Assembly: GCA_928724745.1 (NCBI GenBank)
Contig: CAKMXJ010000020.1
Location: 518,073 to 582,072 of the forward strand
DNA length: 64,000 nt
Direction: 5' to 3'
DNA from: Anthracocystis setariae
Lineage: Eukaryota > Basidiomycota > Ustilaginomycetes > Ustilaginales > Ustilaginaceae
Under the pieces are notes generated by a model. That model had not been told where the DNA came from. It saw nothing but the letters and a program-made list of their open reading frames with translations, and ran no database searches. Within the stretch, counting starts at the first letter, position 1. Each line of letters opens with the position of its first letter. The position numbers were made by a program, and so were the translations under genes. Of this stretch, positions 45,701-55,227 are shown piece after piece.

Positions 45701-45981
45701 CCGAGGAGCTCGAGGCCACCGACCTCTTCTCCAACGAGCAGCTTCGCTCTGCTGTTCTCGGCCAAGTCTTCCCTTCCACTCTTATCAAGAAGGTTGGTCT
45801 TGCCAAGCTCATTGAGCGCATCCCTGAGGCTTACGCTCGCTCGGCGTTCGCTGCCAAGGTCGCTGCCAGCTTCGTCTACGCCAACGGCCCGAATGCTAGC
45901 CACGTCGACTTCTACAAGCACATTGCATCGCTCCTGTCGCAGCCGCAGGCCGCCTCGGTGGCTTCATCCGCGCAGCACTAG
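42701..45981 (+). CDS. GDH2: NAD-specific glutamate dehydrogenase (large type)
   Basis: Exons 42701-42966 and 43074-45981 (107-nt intron, GTAAGT/CAG, CA-G gives Gln) give 1057 aa, the size of the large fungal NAD-GDH (yeast Gdh2 is 1092 aa). It converts glutamate to 2-oxoglutarate and ammonium in nitrogen catabolism. Landmarks: a long regulatory N-terminal part (YRMGTTNSFFSALSDLYHFY), then the catalytic core with HVRFRDVARGGIRIVRSRNR and GGAKGTILP around the substrate site. The Rossmann region follows (VQTGGPDGDLGSNEILLS, AIIDGSGVIYDPVG), then FVPCGGRPEAINISNV and KYIVEGANLFIT. The third codon position is strongly C/G biased, which explains the long open frame on the opposite strand. Confidence 0.96.
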
Positions 45982-46205
45982 AGCGCACCATCGTATTGCT
46001 CTTTGCCCCTTTCTCGTCATATGGTTGCTGGGTTTCATGGACTTTCTCTCAATCGGTTGAAGCTGTCGTTTGATTTTGACAGATTCGGAGATGTGTAAAA
46101 TACAGATTTGCAAATCATAAAGTGCTGTTCCGGAGATTAGAGGTGTGTGTTGCTACAGCGGGTTGACTTGAACGGTGATTTCCCTGCAAACACAGGCTGA
46201 AGGCC

Positions 46206-48816
46206 TCAATCGTCCTCCTCTTCCATCCCGTGAACTGCTTCAAAGTAGCTGGGAGGTAGATCCAACGCCATGTCCTCACCGTACAAGAGATCTTCGTTGG
46301 TCAGAGAGAAGGCCAGATCCAGGGCTGTGGGCTGCTGCGATTCAGATGCAGATGGAGTGGGCGGGGACAGCTGTGTTGGCGGGTGAGACTGCGCCGATGC
46401 TGTCGGAGGTGCAGGTAGAGGTTGCTCGGGCCTTCGATTGCGACCAGAAGACGACTCTACGGCGTCACGACCAATGTGGTCGCTACTCGCCGCGGCAGGA
46501 ATATCCGTGTTGGCTCGGGAGGATGCACTTTGGCGCTTGTCGCTTTCGGGAAGCTTATTGCGCGAATTTGCGGATTTCCGAGCTGCTCCGACGACTGTAT
46601 CCGCTTGCTCACGAGTCGATGCGGCAGCCATACCAGGGATGTCAGGAAGGTCTCCAACTGTCGTGGCAGACAGACCACGTCGTGCGCTGGGACCATCCCA
46701 GCCAGTTGCTGATGAAGCCGTCGAAGAGGCATGTCGGCCCGATGCGGCAAGCGACCCTTTGTCCTGGCGGTGGGAATGCACAGGAGGCTCCGAGCGACCG
46801 CGGTTGTCTATCGACGATCTGGTTGAGCTCGCCTCGGAAAGTGGTGGGGCACCTCTCGACGAGTACCTTGCCCTTCTGCGGCTACTCGCTAAGGAAGACG
46901 CATCGGCCACCTCTACCAAGGTATTCGCATTGAGTTGGTTCTGCGAGCCCGTTCTTGAAACCGGCTGTCTCGGAAATCCCATAGACCCTACTTTTGCTTC
47001 CAAGGGTACGTGTCTCTGCTCGGTGACGGGGTCCAATCCTGCTCCAGAAATAATGGCTGAAGATGCCAGCGGCGGCTTTGCCATACTTGCCAGATCCATC
47101 GACGCCGAGGGCGCGGTGGAAGAACGTCGGCTGGGCGTGGGCGTTTGTGGGCTGGAGGAGCTTGAGCTTCCGGCACGGCTGGCACTCGGCCTTTGACGCG
47201 GCTTGGGACTTGTTGACACAGCGGAAGACATCGTGGTCGATTGCGGCGTTATAGGCGGACTGCCAAGGCTCGGAGAGTGTGGGGTCGAAGGCAATACGGC
47301 CGCCTCCTGAAGCTGTCGCCATGCAAGACCCGACGAGAAGGGACCGTAGGGCATCGTTGGTTCGATGGGAGGCGGGCAGGCAAGAGTGACCGACTCTTTG
47401 TGCAAGACAGCGCCGTCCATGACGCGAACAACTGCCACATAATAATCGAGCGAGAGATGGGGTAGGTCAAAGCTGGGGATGCAATTTGGCGGCAAGGGAA
47501 TGATGCCGTTTAGGCGGAAAACCCCGCGAGCTTCGACTACATAGCGAAGGGCAGCCTCAGCAACAGGTTCTTGCTGCACCGCCACCGCCTTTCGCTTCTT
47601 TGCGGACATCAGGCTTACTCTGCGATACAGCCTGAATGCGAGTGGAGATCCTATACTGAGATCGATGGGCTTGTTGGTGCTGCAGCGAGCAATGAAAGGG
47701 ATCGCTGAACGAAGAGGGAAGGACGCTCGCCCAACCATAGGCATGGACAAGGTCCAAGCCTCGTGCCACTGTGCAGCTGGCTGCTTCCTGGGACTACCAA
47801 ACAGGGATGACAAAAAACCTGGCTTCTTTTCAGCTCTGCGCTCTTGCGGGCCATTTGGTGACATTAGAAATGAAAGCGGGCGTTGACGCCACTCACTTGG
47901 CGTCTCGATTTGCTGACATCCGTTGCCGGCTTGTTGTAGAACAATGGCTGCCATCTGGGCGCTCAGAGCTCGCCTTTGTAGAAGAAGAGAGGCCGAAGAA
48001 GCCGCCGGGGGCGGCAGATATACAAACGGCGCATAGCTTCGAATGCTGCGCTTAAGCAGACCGGGTCTCTGCACGGTCAACTTGAGCTGATATCTGACTG
48101 TGGCCCATGCGGAGCGAGCGGCGTCTTTGGTGCCCTTCTTGGTGTTGCCAAAGAGCCCCGAAGAGCTCCGGCGCATAGCAGCCTCTTTAGGACCATACAC
48201 CAGTGGCTCGATAACACACGAGGGAGGAAGAAGAGGAGGATTCTTCTTGTCTTTGTTGCCGACCAGAGGTAGTTGGAGGCTGAACGGATACACGTGTTCG
48301 CCCGGAGACAATAAGTTGGCATCACGATCCGTCTCTGTTCTGACAGGTTCAAAGAGGACGCGCTCGATGTGGAGGAGAGTGGTTTCCTTGGTCTTTGTCT
48401 CTTCTGGCATGATGGCCATGCGATCGAGTGCTGATGGGGCATCGACTGAAGCGGTCTTTGGAAGCGTGGTGGTTTGTGTCGCAGTCAGCGTCAATCTGAT
48501 GGAAGAGATTCGGTCGCCTGATGAATCCGTAACCTGGACGTTTACCGTGCCGGACAAAGCTCCCCATCCACGCTCATGGCTGCCCCCCATGAAGGTGGGG
48601 ACACGCTGAGGGTAAGAATAGATGCTGGGGAGGCGCAACGCAGAGACGCGGGAAGATAGGTCAGGTCCGGAATCTGGCTGAGCACGGAAAGGGAAAGACG
48701 GAGATCAGATGAGAGACTTACTTGAGTGCGACTTTGCCATTCTTGCTTGGATAGGAATGAATGGTCTTCAGGGGCAACGATTGGATGTGCTCGTGTAGCC
48801 TGGATTTGCGCGCCAT
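46206..48816 (-). CDS. Alpha-arrestin-like trafficking adaptor
   Basis: Two exons on the minus strand, 48816-48722 and 48624-46206 (97-nt intron, GTAAGT donor, CCCAG acceptor), give 837 aa starting MARKSRLHEHIQSLPLKTIH. The junction reads KVALNIYSYPQRVPTF. The N-terminal half shows an arrestin fold: WGALSGTVNVQVTD, SSIRLTLTATQTT, LLSPGEHVYPFSLQLP, then an arrestin-C part with strands around WTLSMPMVGRASFPLR and FRLNGIIPLP. The C-terminal third is Ser/Pro-rich and disordered. PPSY at about 822-825 near the end is a PY motif for binding Nedd4/Rsp5 WW domains. Fungal alpha-arrestins recruit the ubiquitin ligase to membrane transporters or pH sensors. Which branch this belongs to (Art-like or Rim8/PalF) I cannot tell. 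Confidence 0.72.
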
Positions 48817-49473
48817 CTTGGCATGTCCGCTCTCACGAGGCCCAGAACAGAAGACTTTGGTCCGGCTGCCCGTATCGGAGGCACGGCCTGAATCCAGCTC
48901 ACACGGATTGTGAAAAGGTCGGAGGCACGTCCACACGCCTGCTGCAGCGTCGAGAGCAACCACGAGATGGTGGCAGGAACCGAAACCAGAATTGCGACGG
49001 TTGCAGTCGTGTGCCAAGAAGCGGCTGCACGAAGCGGCTGCACACTGGGTCTCGCATGCAGTCATGCTGGACTTGATCGGCGTTGGGCGCAGCCGCCTCA
49101 ATCATTTGGCGCCGAAATTCCATCATCTCAATGTACTGTAATGTGGAGGTTCAAACTCTGTTTCTTCTTCTCTGCCAACTCCGACCGACCCCCGCAAGGT
49201 CCTGGGCACGAGGTTGGTGCTCATATCAAGAAGCAGTCTCGAATTCTGGTGGGAGCAGGGCTCAACATGGTAACCAACATGCAGCTCAAGCAAGCATCGG
49301 AGCCCGTTGCGACTTTTCCGAGTGTGCTGGGTGGTGTGGTATATGCAACGTAGATGCAGCGTAAGAATGCGTTAGTATACAATCAAATATATCGTAATGG
49401 TGTGTTGCGTGTCTTCATACTCGTTCCAGCAAAGGCGTGCGACCATCCTTGCCCGTGGGGACGAATCAACTCG
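48817..49473. other. Intergenic, arrestin 5' side
   Basis: Upstream of the arrestin gene and downstream of a decayed gene on the same strand. The arrestin frame remains open upstream to about 49101, but the composition suggests leader rather than protein. Nothing else is seen. Confidence 0.45.
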
Positions 49474-50304
49474 TTACGACATGCTGCCATCGTGCTTGAT
49501 AGCCCACTGTCTGTGACCGAAACCGCCATTGCTTTCGCTGGCTTCTTCGATTGCATATCCGATTTTCATATTCTTCATTTCCTTAGGCAACTTGACCATG
49601 GCTGCCAAGCGTTTGTCCATTAGATCCGGTCCAAGCCCTTCCGCGGCGCTTACCAACGGGCTGCCATAGGCGCTATAATACTCGCTCGGGCGCGGTGTTG
49701 CAAGGACCATCACCATGACCAAAAGCGCCACCATCAGCAGTATTCCGAGCCAGAAATATTCTTCGAGCACCGTTTAGGGTCCCGAATTCGAGTTGGCCGC
49801 TCCCAGCGTTCCTGCGATGGAATTTTGAAGGAAAGGGCCGATCGCTGGAGAGATCAGAGCCACCGCCATTGTGATCACGCCAGTTGTTCGCAGGCCGCTC
49901 TGACCGAGCAGTTTCCAAGCACTCACCGGGCCGCCCTCAAGGCTGTTGGACTCGTCAAGAAACTTGACTGTGACCGTCCCGCCGCTTCCAAGGTGGCGCC
50001 ACATGGCGAGCCGCACGTTCATGCCGATCAGACCAGAGAGAGAAAACTTGAATACGGAAACCCAGATCGAAATCCATGTGTTGACAGAGACCGGAGGCAA
50101 CTCCCCGGCAAGTAAGTTTCTACGGGTCGTCCCAATAGTCGTAGTCGACACGATTCCCGTCAAGTAGAGAATGCCAACCATACGTATGGGCTTTCGTGAG
50201 AACTTCGGAGACAGGGCTTGATAGCACACAAGGCCGCCGGGCAACGTGCCTTGTTGCCGGTGTTTCGCTCGAGGGCACGGCGTCCGTGGACAGGACTTAG
50301 TCAT
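49474..50304 (-). pseudogene. Decayed multi-pass membrane protein gene (DUF3176-like), stop at 49774-49776
   Basis: One minus-strand frame runs from an ATG at 50304 to a TAA at 49774-49776. It resumes in the same frame at once and ends at 49474. The first part has WISIWVSVFKFSLSGLIGMN, LAMWRHLGSGG and a hydrophobic GVITMAVALISPAIGPFLQN. This order is reminiscent of the N-terminal half of fungal DUF3176 membrane proteins. After the stop come a transmembrane helix (FWLGILLMVALLVMVMVLAT) and a tail (KNMKIGYAIEEASESNGGFG), as at the C-terminus of that family. The large extracellular domain expected between them is missing. I read this as a gene with an internal deletion and a stop. The family name is by memory of pattern and is uncertain. 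Its ATG overlaps the stop of the upstream gene by 8 bases. Confidence 0.5.
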
Positions 50305-52051
50305 CTGTCAGTTCCTCCAAATATCGAGCCAGTTCTTCTGCCTGACGAGCTTCCTCCAGCATATCCTCGGCACCATGACCCGATTCTTTTTTGACTTTGG
50401 TCTCTCGCTGTGACATGGATTGAACGCCGCTCAACTGTGCTAGCTTGGGCGAGCGCGACACCAATGTCGGTCTGTTCTGAGTAAACAAGTCTGGTTGTTG
50501 CTGACAAGGAGGTCCGACTGCGTGATGGTTCACTGCCATCAAAGGCTGCTTAACGTTGGGCGGCGGTGGCGGCGGAGTACCTATATCTTCAGGAACTTTG
50601 CCTGCGGAACCATGGACAATTTCAAGCGCTTGGACGGCCTTGGGTGCGAGGACACTTGCAGGCTGTGGTTGAACCTTTGAAGAGACAGTGGGTGTCGGCT
50701 CGAGATGATGACTGCCTTGGCTGTCACAATCATGATGCTCTTCCCGTCCGTTGCTGAGCCTGTTTCTACGCTTCCACTCGTTGATGTCAGACCAAGTGAG
50801 ATCGAGGATGCGTGGTCCAAAGGTTTTGATGAAGTTGGCAGCTACAGCCAAAGCATAGCGGCCAACATCGTCGACGTCTCGAAGCTGGTTCAAATCATCG
50901 ACGAGGATAGGATCGGTGGGTCGCAGCATCTGTTCGGTGGAGCTGAACAGCGATACATCCATATCACATACGTTGAGATGCAGCAGCTCAATGAACACAT
51001 CTCGTAGCCGTTTGACCAGCTTGGTGGCGTACTTGCGGGCATCCAAACGAACTGGATTGCGCTGCAAGAGTGCCGCAGCGCAGCAGTAGACGTCGACGCG
51101 AATCTTTAGCAACCTTAGCAAGAGATCTGGACAGTTGCAAAGAGCAAGGCATAACGAGTCAGGGTAGTTTTGAGGCTTGTTCAGTCGAGTGCGGGCAAAG
51201 GCGCGCGCCTTTTGGATCTCTTGACGTTTGATGGTTTTGAGCTGCTCTCGAGCCTTCTTTATCAAATCGCAGCTACGGAAACTTGGGTCTGCGTCTGCGT
51301 CTTCGTCTGCGATCATGCGTTGGGCAACATCAGTGCTGGCCTGCGACCAGAGTCGGATTTCGGGATCGACATCATCGATGGTAACGGTATCCTGACTTGA
51401 GGCCGGGGTTGGAACCGATGCCTCTATCCGGGCTCTCTTTGAGGGTAGAGCAGAAGGAGAATCCTGGTGAGCCCGTTGCTGCTTCGCTGACTTTTGCCTC
51501 AACTTCTTTCTTTGGTTCTTCGAAAGCTTGCGCTTGACGTTCAGCATGGGCACGTGTGCTTGCGGCGACTGTGTTTGCGACGACTGTGTTTGCGACGGCT
51601 GTGTTTGCGACGACTGTGCTCGCGATTGAGTGAGTATTGTGCGATGAGCGGCCATGCTTTTTGTTTTGGCCACACCTATTGTAGGGGGAGCCTCCCATGT
51701 TTCTGCACGCCTGCCATGCTCATTTGGTTGCGAGTCTTCAGCTCGTAAAGCTGCAGAAGGAGGTGCAGGTGCGATACGTTTGAAGAAGCTTACGTGGTGA
51801 TCAAGGCTTGTGGACGTGCTTGGTCCGTAAGAGCTTTGACCAGTCTGCTGCTGGGTGGATGTCGATGGTTCTGCCGACAAGATAGGAGGTTGAGAGACCG
51901 AAGTTCCTGCACTATTTCCCGTTGATTGAAGGCCGCGTTGATGGTTCTGACGACCAGGTCGAAGCCTTTGATTGGTGTTTGCGCTCCCAGGCCCATGTCT
52001 GCTCCTTGTAGCACCCGTTGCAGCAGGATCAAATGAGCTGAGCCAATCCAT
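50297..52051 (-). CDS. Unrecognised low-complexity protein with Ser-Gln-Thr-Gln repeats
   Basis: Single exon, 584 aa, ATG at 52051 (MDWLSSFDPAATGATRSRHG). The first 150 residues are Ser/Gln/Thr-rich, with a short tandem repeat of SQTQ units at about 143-162, encoded by five near-identical 15-bp DNA units at 51553-51625. A basic stretch (KRKLSKNQRKKLRQKSAKQQ) looks like a nuclear or nucleolar signal. A middle region at about 235-420 looks folded and helical (AREQLKTIKRQEIQKARAFA, LLLRLLKIRVDVYCCAAALL, YALAVAANFIKTFGPRILDL). The C-terminus is Pro-rich with a polyproline run and ends in an acidic helix (EEARQAEELARYLEELTDD). I recognise no family. A nuclear role is a guess from the basic cluster. 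Confidence 0.6.
   Translation of the reverse strand: MDWLSSFDPAATGATRSRHGPGSANTNQRLRPGRQNHQRGLQSTGNSAGTSVSQPPILSAEPSTSTQQQTGQSSYGPSTSTSLDHHVSFFKRIAPAPPSAALRAEDSQPNEHGRRAETWEAPPTIGVAKTKSMAAHRTILTQSRAQSSQTQPSQTQSSQTQSPQAHVPMLNVKRKLSKNQRKKLRQKSAKQQRAHQDSPSALPSKRARIEASVPTPASSQDTVTIDDVDPEIRLWSQASTDVAQRMIADEDADADPSFRSCDLIKKAREQLKTIKRQEIQKARAFARTRLNKPQNYPDSLCLALCNCPDLLLRLLKIRVDVYCCAAALLQRNPVRLDARKYATKLVKRLRDVFIELLHLNVCDMDVSLFSSTEQMLRPTDPILVDDLNQLRDVDDVGRYALAVAANFIKTFGPRILDLTWSDINEWKRRNRLSNGREEHHDCDSQGSHHLEPTPTVSSKVQPQPASVLAPKAVQALEIVHGSAGKVPEDIGTPPPPPPNVKQPLMAVNHHAVGPPCQQQPDLFTQNRPTLVSRSPKLAQLSGVQSMSQRETKVKKESGHGAEDMLEEARQAEELARYLEELTDD
51553..51625. repeat. 15-bp coding tandem repeat
   Basis: About five units of TGTTTGCGACGACTG-type sequence inside the 584-aa protein gene, encoding SQTQP/SQTQS on the minus strand. 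The units differ by single bases, so this is a likely length-variable site. Confidence 0.8.
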
Positions 52052-52464
52052 TGCGTAGCGCTGTGTTACTGACCAGCTAACCCAACCTAGCGCTTGATCA
52101 TCTTCAAACACGAGAACGGTCGATCGTACTATTCCTCAATTTCATTGTGATGTTGGAGTAGGTGGGACAAGGCAGCGAGATCAAAGTGAGTTGCAAGCGT
52201 GGACCCTTTCGACGAAATCCGTGCACCACCAAATTTAAAGCTGCCAAAACTGCAACGCACAGCTGAGCCTTTACAGTATACCCGGAAAAAAGAAAAAAAA
52301 AGGTAGGTGTAACACTTGCTTGCATCGACCAGAATGGCGGTCATTCCATAGACGCGGCCAAAGCACAGAGGGAATATCTTTTCACCATTTCAAGAAATTC
52401 TCGGTACCGTACACAGTAATTTTCATTTTCTTTCTCGATTTTTCTGTCTTTTTTTTTTTTTTTT

Positions 52465-52500
<36 letters not shown>

Positions 52501-52760
52501 CCTTTTTCCTTTTTTTTCCCCCTTTTTTTCAATATATTTGGCATGAGTTTGTGGCCAAACGTGTGCTGGAATGGTCTTGGAGGGGCATTCGTTGTTGTAA
52601 TCGCAACCATCCTGCTTCTTCCACGTGGGACACTTCAGCAGTTTGAACTCGCCGTGATTCGAGAGAGCAAGAGCGTTGTAGCGACCGAGGCATGCATGGG
52701 CTGAGCCGGATTGAGACGGTCTGACTGATCTTGCAACAGAGCCGTGCGGTGAGAAAAAGA
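52052..52760. other. Intergenic with long pyrimidine tract
   Basis: Between two minus-strand genes. The plus strand carries an almost pure T/C tract from about 52440 to 52530 (T24 followed by TTTTC units), i.e. a purine tract on the coding strand of the downstream gene. It may act as a terminator-side or promoter element, or be slippage-derived. No gene is seen. Confidence 0.55.
52440..52530. repeat. Polypyrimidine tract
   Basis: About 90 bases of T and C only, with one uninterrupted run of more than 20 T followed by repeated TTTTC. Such homopurine/homopyrimidine tracts can form triplex DNA. Confidence 0.85.
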
Positions 52761-53705
52761 CTAGTCGCATTGGCGCTGCTCACCGCAGATAATGCCATCG
52801 CAGGCTACCTCGGGTTGATCAAGGTTTGGATTGCAGCCTCCGTCAACGTATGAGCATCCGCCTCCTGCGTTGAGACAGCCACTCTTGTCACCTGCGACGA
52901 CGGTGCAAACTTCTTGACAGATGATTTCCTCTGACTGAGGCTTGGGAGTCCTCTTGCGAAAGCCATTGCCGTTGCAAGCGTCAGTGTTGAGACCTTGATA
53001 ATCGCCGTTGGTGGCAGGCTGCAACCGGACCACAGCAACGTGTTCACTGTTGTCGGGATCCACCATTCCCATGCAAACAGAGTCGTTGTCCCCCTGGTCC
53101 ATCTGATCGTAAGCCAGCTGAGCCCACTCGTTTGTATCGCCACTGCCATGAGCTACGTTCGCGTAAGTTCCGGTGTCATCATCGTGAATCGATCCTCCGT
53201 AGCCATCGTTTCCACCAACAACCTCGCGGCGAGCTAGACTACGGTCGAGTCCCATATCGGCAAATGTGTGGTGCATCCTGGTGGTTGGGTTAAAGTGGTA
53301 AAGCCCTTCGGTTCGACTTCCATCTAGATGATGGAAAACAATGTTGGCAGGATCCGAGGCATCATGCTGACGTAACATGCTGGATAGATCCGCGCCACGC
53401 TTGAGAGCACGAGGCGTCCACTTGGGCTGTTGGTAGATGTGGTAGACCGCTTTTCCATCGATATCACGCTTGAAAACACCAAAATACGTGCCGTAGGCTC
53501 CTGCCGCTGCCCCGATAACGCCCATAACGAATTGGATAGCCCCAATGGCACAGGACGCCTGAGGATTCTTCGGACAACTGCCAGCAATTGCGTTGAGACC
53601 TCCAGTGATGTTGCCGAGGCTGTACCACAGCAGTTGAGCAGCCCAGGCTGCGAGCGCTGCGCAGGCGCAAGCTAGGATGGCAAAAATGGTAAATAGTCGC
53701 TTCAT
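52761..53705 (-). CDS. Secreted cysteine-rich protein with dibasic sites, unrecognised
   Basis: Single exon, 314 aa, ATG at 53705. A clear signal peptide (MKRLFTIFAILACACAALAA) is followed by a Gly/Ala-rich hydrophobic segment at about 48-76 (GAIQFVMGVIGAAAGAYGTY). Several dibasic sites follow that a Kex2-type protease could cut (FKRD, LKRG, LARRE, FRKR). The C-terminal third has many cysteines (ICQEVC, SGCLNAGGGCSYVDGGCNPN, VACDGIICGEQRQC) that could pair in disulfides. Layout and dibasic sites resemble secreted preproproteins processed in the Golgi. Function is unknown; a secreted effector or surface protein are both possible. Its start codon overlaps the stop of the upstream 88-aa frame (ATGA at 53702-53705), an arrangement unusual for a nuclear eukaryotic gene. 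Confidence 0.65.
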   Translation of the reverse strand: MKRLFTIFAILACACAALAAWAAQLLWYSLGNITGGLNAIAGSCPKNPQASCAIGAIQFVMGVIGAAAGAYGTYFGVFKRDIDGKAVYHIYQQPKWTPRALKRGADLSSMLRQHDASDPANIVFHHLDGSRTEGLYHFNPTTRMHHTFADMGLDRSLARREVVGGNDGYGGSIHDDDTGTYANVAHGSGDTNEWAQLAYDQMDQGDNDSVCMGMVDPDNSEHVAVVRLQPATNGDYQGLNTDACNGNGFRKRTPKPQSEEIICQEVCTVVAGDKSGCLNAGGGCSYVDGGCNPNLDQPEVACDGIICGEQRQCD

Positions 53706-53968
53706 GATTGGTAGATGGGAATGATGATGATTGCCGCGATGATAGCACCGCAGGTGAGACCAAGGAAGAACCAGAACACTCGAGTAGCGGCTTTGTTATG
53801 CTCGATGCTTGACAGCAGGGACTTGGGACCGTGCTGGCGGGCTTGCGGGAGATTGTCTTCCATACGCTCGTCCTCGGATAGGGATGAGGATGCAACTAAG
53901 GAGTAGGGATGCTTGGAGCGGGCAGTCGTTGATGGGTTTGCTGGATTGCGGAATCGTTCAGTCGCCAT
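53702..53968 (-). CDS. Small tail-anchored-type membrane peptide, unrecognised
   Basis: 88 aa from ATG at 53968 in good context (AAAGATGGC). A polar N-terminal part (MATERFRNPANPSTTARSKH) leads to one strong C-terminal transmembrane segment (VFWFFLGLTCGAIIAAIIII) ending four residues before the stop. A protein of this form would insert tail-first with the N-terminus in the cytosol. The stop TGA shares its bases with the ATG of the next gene (ATGA). Either both proteins come from one transcript by termination-reinitiation, or the first is an upstream ORF controlling the second, or a missed splice event joins them. The composition (a full membrane helix and a Ser-rich domain) argues for a real small protein, but no homologue is known to me. 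Confidence 0.5.
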   Translation of the reverse strand: MATERFRNPANPSTTARSKHPYSLVASSSLSEDERMEDNLPQARQHGPKSLLSSIEHNKAATRVFWFFLGLTCGAIIAAIIIIPIYQS

Positions 53969-55227
53969 CTTTCCCAGTATTTATGCCTGAGCAAACTGTC
54001 AATGCTGAGTGCTCTCGATGGAATGAAGTGCACAAAACCAGCTTGAAGACCCTAAGAGAACGAGAGGATGAGCGTAGGATATCAGCTTGAGCTGCTTCGC
54101 GATTGCTGTAGGACGATGCGGTTTAGCTGCTGACCTTGTCAACGGCTATTATGTCACTTGACGCAAGAATTTTCGACCTTTGTTGGTATGATGAGCCAAG
54201 CGTTGCCTAGGCGCCCAACGCTGAAATGCTCTAGCTTTACGTACTAGCCTCGAAGCGAAACAGTTTGTGTTCGAGTGCACCAACACAGCATAGCATGAAT
54301 CCAAGTTGAGTTCTTGCGGATGAATGTCTTCTGTGATAGTCACAAGCTCGCAGGCGTGCACGCTGGGTAGGAGGCTGCGAGAAGGCTCGCGTTATGGAGC
54401 TTTGAGTCAGGAGATGGTAGTAAGGGAAAAGAGAGGTTGACCGCCGCCAAGTCTTTCTCCTTTGTCACATGTCCAGCGGTGATTGCTCGCCTGTCGAAAG
54501 CTGATCCGGCGGGTACCAGGGCTTGACCGACGGTCAGAATGTGACTGCAAGAGATAGAGGTCGGTTCCCTAATCGGCACCGATTCCGGCCGTAGGCCGAA
54601 GATCGGTGTGTTCGCCTAGCTGTGTTTCTCAGACTAGCAAAGCATGCCACAACTTCAATGTCTCGATGACGTTTACTCGGACTTGTAGTGGCTTGCTAAC
54701 CTTGTGGCAGCGGATTTGTAGGGGCTGTTCCGCCTGCGAGACTGCAAGGTCATTTGCTTCACAAAGTCGTGCCGCCTCAACGTTGCAGAATCACGATGGA
54801 GCCTGACGATATGCGATCGCTTCAGCGTTCCACCAGCAATCAAGCTGTGCGACATTTGATAAGTGTTGGCGCTAAAAAAGTGTGGGAATCGCATGAGCCA
54901 GTCACACGCGAGTAGCATTGGTCTCGGCTATCCAAACGATTGAGTTTTGATTGATTTCCGCGGAAAGGTACGATTCAGCGAGAGTGCACTCTTACAAGAT
55001 GTGAGCGTTGGAAATTGTACTCCGATAATCCAGCCTTTCTTGTACTCCGATAATCCAGCGTTTCTTATGCAACAAGCCAAAGTCTAACATGCGGGACTCG
55101 AATAATTCTCGCCTTTTTGGCAATGTCGAATCGTGTGAACTGACCAGCATCTAACAGTGTCCATTAATTGCTTGATTTTTGCGCCGGAATTTTTAGCTAT
55201 TTAATTATTCGATTTCTTGCTTATTTA
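53969..55227. other. Intergenic before the transposon
   Basis: Holds a hairpin at 54577-54608, a 26-bp direct duplication at about 55015-55066 (two copies of TGTACTCCGATAATCCAGC), and near 55073-55160 a sequence related to the subtelomeric satellite (CAAAGTCTAACATGC, then CTCGCCTTTTTGGCAATGTC). This marks where subtelomeric sequence begins. No gene is seen. Confidence 0.5.
54577..54608. other. Inverted repeat / hairpin
   Basis: CACCGATTCCGGCC, loop GTA, then GGCCGAAGATCGGTG: arms of 14-15 bases pairing almost perfectly. It lies outside any gene call and is too short and isolated for an rRNA or tRNA. It might be a terminator-like or protein-binding palindrome. Confidence 0.6.
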
